A stretch of DNA of 64,000 nucleotides from Platerodrilus igneus (Eukaryota > Arthropoda > Insecta > Coleoptera > Lycidae). The translations under genes and the position numbers were made by a program. Each line of letters opens with the position of its first letter. The first letter of the stretch is position 1. The notes under the pieces were generated by a model, which worked only from the letters and a program-made list of their open reading frames with translations, ran no database searches and had not been told where the DNA came from. Below are positions 56,180-64,000 of the stretch, in pieces. The stretch covers positions 7,844,001 through 7,908,000 of the forward strand of contig JARFIW010001469.1 of assembly GCA_036346225.1 (NCBI GenBank), in the 5' to 3' direction.

Positions 56180-57957
56180 GCTCTTAATGAAATGGAAACA
56201 GTTCTAACAGAGATACGGTATGAAAATTAACAAAACTAAAACTAAAGTTCTAGTTTGCAAAGGTGGGGAAAATAAATTTAAAACAAGAATAAAAATAGGT
56301 AACGAGAACTTACAAGGGGTTAAGGATTTTTGCTACCTAGGAAGCCAAATAACGCAAGATGGGAAAAGCGCAAAAGATCTAAAACAAAGATTAACACAAG
56401 GTCGTGCTACATTTAACAAGAAAAATCAACTACTGTGTTCAAAGACAACAAACATAGAAACTACGAAAAGATTGCTTAAAACATATGTGTGGAGCACAGC
56501 ACTGTACGGTTGTGAAGCCTGGACAGCAGGAGAAGCGGACAAGAAAATGGTATAAGCCTTTGAAATGTGGTGCTACAGACGTATGATGAAGATATCATTA
56601 ACAGACAAAGTAAAGAACAATGAGGTACTACAAAATTTAGGGGAAGAAAGAAATATGTAGAGAACGATAAAAAATAGGAGAGATGGAAGAGATAGGATGA
56701 TAGGCCACATGCTAAGACATGAGGGAATAGTGCGGAATATATTAGAAGCGGAGATAGGAAAAAAGAGAAGTACACCTAGGTTAGACTATTGCACACAGAT
56801 AGTGAAAGATGTAGGCTGGCTCAGAATAGAAATCAATGGAGGTATGCGTCCAACCAGTCTCAAGATGGAAAACCAATGACAAAAAAAAACTGTACTTAAA
56901 CATGATGATCATTATAAGCAACTACACGTATTGGTTGTGCAATATTCTTGAATGATGTTAATTGTTCGAAAGCATTTACTGGAAAACTATTACTATTACT
57001 AAGTCTTGGGGGATCTTGGCAGCCACAGGATGCGTAACCCTCTTCACATACCACTGAATCTTGGTGAAATAGGGCATATAATTAGAAAACAATAGAAGGG
57101 GAACCGAGCTGTATATAGGCTGTTGTGGGAATTTCAGTGAACTGTGTAGGTTAGCTCAGAATATAAATGAGTGGAGGTACGCATCCAATCAGTTTCAAGA
57201 CGGAAAATCTAATGCCGAAAATATAAGTGCACTTAAATCTGATGATTATTATAAACAACTACTGGTGTTGTTTGTGGAATATTATCAACGAATGTTGAAT
57301 GTTCGATAGGATTTATTGGAAAATCTATTAATTCGGCAAATGTTCAAGTGCTGAGGGAACTTGGCAGCCACAGGCTGCTTACCCCCCTTCACATACTAAT
57401 AAATATCGGGGAAGTAGGGTATATAATTGTAAAATAATAGAAGGGGATCGAACTGCATCTAACGAGAACGAACAGCGGCTATGTTCAAAGATAACAAACA
57501 TAGAAACAGGAAGAAAATTGTTGAAAGCATATGTGTGGAACACAGCACAGTACATCTATGAGAGAGGGGCCGTAGGAGAAGCAGACAGAAGAACGGTAGA
57601 AGCCTTTTGGAATGTTATGCTTGAGATGTATGAGGATGATAGCATGGACAGACAAAGTTAATAACAAACAGGTTATATAAATAGTAGGGGAATAAAGATA
57701 TCGGTGGAAAGCAAAAAAAATAGAAGAAATAGAAGGGCAGGATACGTTCTAAGGCATTTTTGGTGAATAGTACGGGATGTATTACAAGCAGAGATAGGAA
57801 GAAAGAAGTAGGCCTAGATTGGACTATCGCACTCAGATAGTGATAGATGCAGATTGTGCAAATTTTAGGGAAATGTGTAGGTTAGTTCAGAATAGGAAAC
57901 AATGAAGATACGCGTTTAACCAGTTCCAGGACTGAAGACCTAATGATGATGATAATG
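56180..57957 (+). mobile_element. RTE-like LINE, copy C, 5'-truncated, inside R1/LOA-like LINE
   Basis: Begins gctcttaatgaaatgg, matching copy B at about 10537, and ends in an atgatgatgataatg tail. Perfect 11-bp target duplication atccctactct at 56169-56179 and 57958-57968. Contents: ORF 3' part (56220-56830; KINKTKTKVLVCKGGENK, CYLGSQITQDGK, VWSTALYGCEAW), a UTR unit (56810-57060), a repeat of that UTR unit (about 57110-57400), and a second decayed ORF 3' end (about 57480-57900). It holds the empty site for the SINE pair of copy B (ttcacatacc at about 57042). Confidence 0.88.
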
Positions 57958-57968
57958 ATCCCTACTCT

Positions 57969-58784
57969 TAAACACAGTTATTCTTTCCATTCCCATAGAT
58001 ATTCCGTCCTATTTACAACAAAAAGTAATTGATGATAGTGCAACCCCTCCCAACGCAACCCGTGACAACTTTCTTGAACTAGACCTCCTAGATTTATTTG
58101 TTTCCAAATTAAATTCCCACAAATTCCCTGGTCTTTCAAACATCAAATTATTTCTAACAAGTTACTTAAGTTCAAAATGTCTCTTACCTTATTTAGGTTT
58201 AAATTTAGAGAAAATCTCTTTTTTTACGGATAGTTTACCTGGTTTTGATTCCCACGCTTGTAAGGCTTGCTTTGGCCAAAAAATCCTTGACAGATAGTCT
58301 ATAAAAAAGAGTCTTTCGAACTTTTATCACAAACTTTTCTGGTAAAGATGTTTTATAAAAATAAATATTATATTGTAAGACTTATTTTATTTTAAACTAC
58401 GTGACAAATAATCAAATATCAGTTACAAACGTTATTTTAAAAAGTAATACTTGCAAAAATTCAGAAAGCACTTCTCCAATTCGTAATTAAGTATCTTCTG
58501 CTTTTTGGCTTTATTTTAAATTGACATCCAAATCAGCTTACAAGATTTTCATATTATTTACATCTCTATTTAAAGACCAATGTGCATTCTCGGCTTAATT
58601 ATTTTAGTTAATTTTTAAATAGCTTTTTATCTTGAAGAATTTTCCATGTTCATTACATTTAATAACTTGCATATTTATATGCAGGTTACGTTTAACTTTA
58701 TCATCAACGTTATATTTTAAGAGTGACTTCTTTATTGTAATCATTAAATTACGGTATGCGTAATACATATTTCAAAACAATCTT
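57969..58784 (+). pseudogene. R1/LOA-like RT start, then unassigned AT-rich sequence
   Basis: About 58030-58200 reads DDSATPPNATRDNFLELDLL and then NSHKFPGLSNIKLFLTSYL, matching the entry into the RT domain (family consensus has a PGPDGI-type box where PGLSNI is here). From about 58210 to 58784 no similarity is seen; this part belongs to the insertion that separates it from the RT continuation at 60900. Confidence 0.55.
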
Positions 58785-59744
58785 TTCAAAGCAACATTTT
58801 CGCGATCGGATTTATGAACGAATCTAATGTCGATTACTTCTGTTTATATATAAAAATTATCCCTTTTCTAGAATGCACGAGTGTTTACGTGATTCCGTTT
58901 CAAATACTACACGTCTATCTGATGCAAGTTTCTGGGAATTTCTCGTTTTATTACCTCATTATCGCGATCCACTTATTAGTGAAGTGCGCTGCTCATCTAA
59001 TACATATAAGGTTACTGGTCGCATCGCAGCAATCCTGCAGTGATTGCGAAAGCTAATAAATAATTCGTTTCTACTTCAATGGGTTTTTAATTTCCGGCTG
59101 ATTCTTGGAGTAAATGTTTTTTTATTAATTAAATCATACGAAATTCACGTATTTCTTCTCAATTCTTCTCGAAAATTCGAGAACATATTTTATTTAAATT
59201 GAGTTTATAACATAAACTCAATTTGGGTAATTACTTTAAACTTTAATTGTTTTATCCACGGGTTTTACGCATGCAGAAGGATTCGCTTCTTTATAATTGT
59301 AATAAAAGATTGGTTTTCATGGCAAAAAAGTGTTTTAATATACATAATTAAGATTAAAGCGTTATTCTTTTAACAGGATTGATGAAGTTCATACGCTAAA
59401 TAGAACGAATGTTTTATATGCAATGGGAAATGTAGTTTTTTGCCAATAAGTGAAAATAAATCGCTTTGTATTTATCTTAAAGTGATTATTTAAAAACACG
59501 GAATTGTGTATTTCGCTACTGGACATTAATTGCTATATATTTACAATACACATATCATACAGTGTAATTATTTATACACACAGAATTGCATTTTTGCTTT
59601 GCAAAAAGAAAGCTTGTATTATACAGGGTGTAACCATGAATCTTTGGAAATTTCTATTATCTTGGTGGGATTTATTTCCAGAATTTTGGTTTCAATGACC
59701 TCTCGTGACCCCTTATCACGTCAATATGTATGTATATATATATA

Positions 59745-59780
<36 letters not shown>

Positions 59781-60805
59781 TTGACGTAATAAAGGGATCA
59801 CGAGAGGTCATTGAACCTCAAATTCTATAAATAAAGTCCACTAAAATATAAAAGAATCCGGAAAAAATAGAAATTTACGTATATTCATGGTTACACCCTG
59901 TATGATTCAAGCCTACTATGATTCAAGCCTACTTTTATTAATTAAAGTGTCAAGCAAAAATTCAATTGCCTTTGTATATATAATTACCCTGTACGATATA
60001 AGCGTATTGTAAATAAGTAGCAAATAACGTAAACTGTGTATATAAAAATAATTCATTTTAAAATACCTTAAAAACGCATTAAATGCGAACGCAAATCGAT
60101 CATTTTAAGATAAATACAAAGCCATTTATTTTCACTTATTAATTATTAATACATTTTCGATAAAAATGCTTTTCATTTGCTGTAAATAGCATAGAATAGT
60201 GTGAGCTTTACGCATTTAGCATAAAAACTACAATCTATCTTGTATTTGAAACCCTAAATTTAATCTTAAAACACGTTTTACCGTGAAAGCAAATATTTGC
60301 TATAAAATGCAACTAATTTGCATTTATAAATCCATTAAAGTTTAAATTAATTACCCTGTATATTACCTAAGTTCAATTTAAATAAAACATGTTCTCGTAT
60401 TTTCGAGGGGGATTGAGAAGAAATACGTCAATTGGTATAAACTCATTAATAAATAAACGTTTACTCCAAGAAGTGGCTGGAACATAATAAAATAACTGAC
60501 ACAAATTATTTACTACCTTTCACAATTACTAGATTAGTATACGACGCCATAATAACCTTGGATGTTAAACAAAGACGAGCAACACACGTCACTAGTAACT
60601 GGAACGACATTGCTAGGTAATAAAATTCGACTATTTTGAACGCTAAAGAGGAATTCCCAGAAAATTGCGTATGATAAGCGTATATTATTGGAAATGGAAT
60701 CACGCAAATACTACTACATTCTATAAATAGATAATTTTGAAAATATATAGAAGCGTTTATTAAATAAAGTCATTCATAAATTCGATCGCGAAATGTTATT
60801 TTGAT
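58785..60805. repeat. ~2-kb imperfect palindrome centred on a MITE
   Basis: Left arm (about 58785-59623) and right arm (about 59901-60805) are inverted copies of each other with substantial divergence and indels. Paired landmarks, left versus right inverted: cattttcgcgatcggatttatgaa / catttcgcgatcgaatttatgaa in their 20-base cores, cgtgattccgtttcaaat / cgtgattccatttccaat, tttctgggaatttctc / tttctgggaattcctc, ttcttggagtaaatg / ttcttggagtaaacg, cgagaacata / cgagaacatg, gtgaaaataaatcgctttg / gtgaaaataaatggctttg. The palindromic MITE 59624-59900 is at the exact centre. A left-arm open frame (58814-59056) is not conserved in the right arm. Confidence 0.85.
59624..59900. mobile_element. Palindromic Tc1/mariner-type MITE, TA target
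   Basis: 277 bp between TA dinucleotides (59622-59623 and 59901-59902). Both ends read CAGGGTGTAACCATGAAT. The whole unit is a long hairpin: caatgacctctcgtga in the left arm pairs with its complement in the right arm, with a (TA)n spacer at about 59729-59777 in the middle. CAGGGTGT ends and TA duplication are those of Tc1/mariner-type elements. No ORF. Confidence 0.92.
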
Positions 60806-60889
60806 TTAAATCGCGAGCTGTTGCACATCTCTAATACAATCGTCCAATAAGCGTGGCCCGTTATTCGACTACCTATTAACATCCTATTC

Positions 60890-61345
60890 CGTGCCTGTTT
60901 AACAAAATATAACCTGAAATTTGAAACCTTCTAAATCTCCTGAAGACTCCACTTCCTATAGAGACCAATTACTCTACCCCCTTACAATAACAAACTCTTA
61001 GAAAACCTAATCCTACAAAAAATTCAATCTCACGTTGGAACAAACTCCCTGATGTCTATCAACCAACAAGACTTCTGTCCTAAACACAGTACAGAACAAA
61101 GAATTTATCTACTCATGACCAAAGTCCAAGCATTCCATTATAAATACATCTTAGTAGTTTTCCTCGATTTCCATTCTTCCTTTGATCTCATGTGGTGGCC
61201 CAATATTCAATATTCAATATTTTTTCCATAATAAAGTCATATTTATCCAACCGAACTGCCAACTATTACTCTCACACTACACTTGTATTCCAAGGCTGTC
61301 CCAAGGTTCTGTGCTTTCACCAACCTTCTGTATATAGCCTTAAAA
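60890..61345 (+). pseudogene. R1/LOA-like reverse transcriptase fragment
   Basis: Reads YRPITLLPPLHNNKLLENLI, MSINQQDFCPKHSTEQRIYL, YILVVFLDFHSSFDLMWWP (motif A, catalytic Asp) and IKSYLSNRTANYYSHTTLVF, then CPKVLCFHQPSVYSL where the motif-B GCPQGSVLSP box is expected, in changing frames. The FLDxxxxFDxxWWP pattern is typical of the R1/LOA group. Motif C (YADD) is missing: coding similarity ends at about 61345, where a (TA)n run begins. Confidence 0.72.
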
Positions 61346-61954
61346 TAAATTTATATATATATATATATATATTGCTATGTCCTCTCACAATTATTCGTGC
61401 CCCATCGTTTGGGCGTCATATATTTATGCTATGTACTCTCACAAAAACTCGTGCCCCATTGTTTGGGCGGCCATATATTTATGCTATGAACTCCCTCCAT
61501 GAACTATCGTGGACCGACCTTGTGTCGACCAATAACAAAACTTGATATAATAACGCTTTCTTTGATATCAATGGCGTTTCAACTTATAGCTCCTCCTTTA
61601 TTGTTTAAATTATCAAATTACACTCCCACTAACTTTTATCATTCGGCCTCGACTAGCTTTTATTTTGAATTATAAAATGAAGTTAATTCAATTCCATATA
61701 ATGAAAACAAATATTATGTACAGGTTTTGGAAATTATTGAGATTCAATCTAAAGTCACCAAAAACCTATTGTTCTTATAAAAAGAAGCCTGGAACGTTCA
61801 AAACCCCTTTATCATCTTACGTACTTTCTACGTATACAAGTTCGTTGTTGACTCCGTCACACTAATTTATATTAATTAAGCAAATTCAATATTCAATATT
61901 TAAATTCAAATAGAAAAAAAATGTCTTAAAACTAAAAGATCTAACCTGGTCTGT
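61346..61954. other. TA run, a two-copy repeat, then AT-rich sequence
   Basis: (TA)n at about 61351-61372. Then two copies of a 65-70 bp unit (61373-61440 and about 61441-61485 onward): tgctatgtcctctcacaa / tgctatgtactctcacaa and cgtgccccatcgtttgggcg / cgtgccccattgtttgggcg. A third partial start (tgctatgaactcc) follows. Remainder unassigned. Confidence 0.6.
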
Positions 61955-62294
61955 TTACTTCGTTATTTCCTTCTCGCAACAAAGATTATCGACGCATCCA
62001 TTATCAATTAGAATTTTCCATGCATTATACCATCCATTTGGATCAAAATTATTCTCCACCAATTCAGAATTATTGTATACCCATTTAAAATTTTTTCTAT
62101 CCACACTTAGATTTATTACATTTGAATTATTGTCGTCACCCTCTGGATTATTAAACTTAGATTTATTATCGTCCAATCATCATCGTCAGACTTAGAGTTT
62201 ATTCTCCCCAAACTTAGATTTATTCTTACCAGACTCAGAATATCATTTATTCTCACCAGACTCAGAATTGGAATTTATTCTCACCAGACTCAGT
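61955..62294 (-). CDS. Asn/Asp-rich hypothetical open stretch fed by a short repeat
   Basis: On the minus strand 73 codons are open from 62176 to 61955, Asn/Asp/Lys rich (VDRKNFKWVYNNSELVENNF, WKILIDNGCVDN). Just upstream (62186-62294) about five repeats of 22-28 bp (cagactcagaat, tttattctcac) encode SESGENK-like units in changing frames. No ATG starts the open part. No family recognised; may be an exon or a decayed low-complexity coding region. Confidence 0.25.
62186..62294. repeat. Short tandem repeat, about five units of 22-28 bp
   Basis: Units share cagact(c/t)ag followed by tttattct(c/t)ac, for example tttattctcaccagactcag twice. Lengths vary by insertions of 4-6 bp. Confidence 0.85.
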
Positions 62295-63339
62295 GCCCTA
62301 TTATTATTATTATATTTTAGTTTAAATAAATTCCCCAAAATCTACTTACGCCAATCGCCAATAGGAATTTTCATCTTGGTCGCACTATCTATCACTTAAA
62401 CAATTTTTACTTTTAAATATTATTCTTACGCGGGACACTTTTAGGTTCAAAGTGACGCACCTCGGCCTTTGTTGAGTTGAGAACTGAGCTAGTTATTATT
62501 GTCGCTGTTAATATATGATTGATATCCCACTTCGTCTGTGGGCATGGCTTACAAGCCCGTCGCTAATCTTAACCAATGAGGTTTCTTTATTTAAAGTAGT
62601 TTCTGATGTAACATTCTGTGCCTTTCGAGTAATTGTTGTTTGCATACAGCTGCTTCGTTATCAGCCCATGCGGTGTTTTGAGAAATATTATCGCTTTTCC
62701 CTATTATGCACAAATATCTGATGCAATTCGACTTTCAATTTTTATATATGCTTATTTATTTACGCATTTTTAATTAACTTTACTTATCAAAATTTGTTAA
62801 TCGTTTGTACGCACTTACACTACGCTTCTTTAAGCTTTATTTCTTATCTCCGTATTGTCATAACTGATTGGAATTCTTTTGAATGCGTGTTTAATTACAT
62901 TTATTATGCTTAATTATAAATACGCGTGCTTCCACTGAAAAATATCGTTACTTGCATTACCTAAATTTACTAAAATTCTATATACCGGGTGTTAAATATT
63001 CGTTATCTACCTAATGCATGAATTACTTATTTCTATGCTAACTATGCGTCTTATTGTGTCTATTTGCGTCGCTTAAAACTACTTATACTCTATATGCAGG
63101 GTGTTGACTGCTTACTATTTACAAACTATCCCAATTACTCAATTCTCTACTAAATAAATGCAGTTTTCTGCTTCCTATTATAATTTCTGATTCCTAAACG
63201 ACCATTGCTATAAAATACACCCTTAAACAACCCCTTATCACAGCAATATATATATATATATACATACTTACCATGTGACTTTTATCTATTCTTGAGGGTC
63301 AAATCTGCATTAAATTGAACTGTTGAAGCTGTGAAAAAA
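62295..63339. other. AT-rich stretch with two mariner-like end motifs
   Basis: ataccgggtgttaaatat (about 62990) and tgcagggtgttgactg (about 63095) resemble Tc1/mariner terminal repeats about 100 bp apart. A (TA)n run lies at about 63247-63262. No coding sequence recognised. Confidence 0.4.
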
Positions 63340-63530
63340 AAAGGCGGCGCTCGTCATGAACGAGACCACAAAAGACGATTTCCAGTACTGTTTTGAATAA
63401 TGGAAAATTTGCATGCAGCGGTGTAGGGATCACGGCGATGTATATTGAAGGGATAATAATTAAATATGTATAAATTTACAATAAAAAAAGCATCAGTCTC
63501 GTTATTTTATAGGTAGCATTCGTATACTGT
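63340..63530 (+). pseudogene. Mariner transposase C-terminal end and 3' flank
   Basis: About 63350-63455 reads NETTKDDFQYCFE then WKICMQRCRDHGDVY with in-frame stops, matching the DDFQ-CF-QWK-R-QRC pattern at the end of mariner transposases. It is followed by aataaaaaaag and gtctcgttattttatag, as in mariner 3' ends. The catalytic domain is absent. Too diverged to tell whether it matches the mariner at 52936-53325. Confidence 0.6.
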
Positions 63531-64000
63531 AATCCAACCGTTGAACACCTTTCTACTAGGTCGTTTGTGCTTAGAAAAATTTATGAATTTGAATTTCTCT
63601 AAATCAAGAATTTGATGACTATACTCTACCACATTCCATAATTTTAGCAGTAGTCGCGGCAGTAGAAAAACAAAAAACTTCATGTGGTCAATCTAACAGA
63701 GTTGCATGATTTCTTAAAGAACAGCGAATATTATAAATGTGACTGGTGGTAAATCATTACCAATCACTAAGTGTTTGGTCAGAGCTACTTTGTGCTTTCC
63801 TTTTACGAATGTGTTCCTTTTTCTCGATGTTTTTATAATGAAGTTATCTTTTCCAAAATATATTTGGTATGTACGCCGCATTGCCACATGTTTATAAGTA
63901 GTTTTATACATTGTTTAGTAAAGAACCTAAAATTGCCAAAAGATACTTCTCGAGTTCATTTAATAACTGTATTTTAATTAAATTGTTAAGTAAGGCGTAT
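63531..64000. other. Unassigned stretch to the right edge
   Basis: Overlapping short open frames on both strands at 63714-63977; no recognised family or repeat. Confidence 0.3.

Larger units (their letters stand above)
54840..61345 (+). mobile_element. R1/LOA-like LINE, split by two later insertions
   Basis: Order on the plus strand: a short ORF1-like tail (about 54860-54960), endonuclease (55029-55680), linker to 56168, RTE-like copy C (56180-57957), start of RT (about 57970-58210), a roughly 2.7-kb insertion region containing the palindrome (58785-60805), then the rest of RT palm (about 60900-61345). Reading across the two insertions the domain order of one LINE is kept, so a single element is the simplest explanation. 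The 11-bp target duplication of copy C proves that split; for the palindrome the exact junctions are not resolved. No 3' tail was identified. Confidence 0.65.

Noticed and set aside
58814..59056. 80-codon hydrophobic frame resembling a membrane receptor segment
   Set aside because: It lies in the left arm of the palindrome, and the inverted copy has stops and shifts in the matching frame; no conserved receptor motif was identified.

Overview
The window looks like repeat-dense, AT-rich nuclear DNA from an arthropod, most probably an insect. Nearly everything recognisable is transposable-element wreckage: non-LTR retrotransposons (an RTE-like family with a TGATGA tail, a jockey-like element, an R1/LOA-like element), Ty3/gypsy-type LTR elements, a Penelope-like element, a Crypton-type tyrosine recombinase, hAT and Tc1/mariner DNA transposons, a transposon-linked gene family, MITEs, and five copies of one tRNA-headed SINE. 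Host coding DNA is sparse: one lipase-family gene with an intact catalytic triad but broken frame, plus three isolated candidate exons flanked by splice-site consensus. No prokaryotic operons, CRISPR arrays, rRNA or free-standing tRNA genes are visible. The insect order cannot be fixed from the sequence alone.

Layout. 1-1.7 kb: 3' part of RTE-like LINE copy A. 1.8-6.9 kb: near full-length jockey-like LINE, split by a SINE with a 14-bp target duplication. 7.1-7.8 kb: candidate short LTR plus leader and a TG-rich simple repeat. 10.3-12.9 kb: RTE-like copy B carrying two SINEs in the same target site. 13-18 kb: a candidate terminal exon, a broken gag with zinc knuckles, a candidate mini-exon, then a fourth SINE. 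20.5-36.6 kb: two inverted copies of an unassigned ~520-bp repeat bracket a 9.55-kb minus-strand gypsy-type element (two 1,395-bp terminal repeats, gag, PR-RT-RNaseH, broken integrase), a second internally deleted LTR element, and a Penelope-like element whose RT part and GIY-YIG part face opposite ways, with a fifth SINE in the RT part. 37 kb: internally deleted Crypton recombinase. 39.5-40.5 kb: lipase pseudogene or mis-assembled gene; an hAT-type element with perfect 8-bp target duplication lies just upstream. 42.9-44.4 kb: diverged solo terminal repeat and a 14-bp tandem array. 45.1-46.7 kb: broken transposon-linked gene. 47.8-48.5 kb: Tc1-like transposase with a lost catalytic Asp. 50 kb: isolated coding exon on the minus strand and a plus-strand recursive-splice consensus. 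53 and 63 kb: mariner fragments. 54.8-61.3 kb: one R1/LOA-like LINE opened first by RTE-like copy C (11-bp target duplication) and again by a ~2-kb palindrome that has a palindromic mariner-type MITE exactly at its centre.

The elements do not form a pathway. What links them is nesting: SINEs in LINEs and in the Penelope-like element, a LINE in a LINE, a DNA transposon next to a host gene. This gives a relative insertion order that can be read directly from target-site duplications. The most unusual items are the 2-kb palindrome, the RTE-like subfamily with a duplicated 3' end, the two SINEs stacked in one target, the gag-TAG-pol junction, and the head-to-head Penelope-like element.
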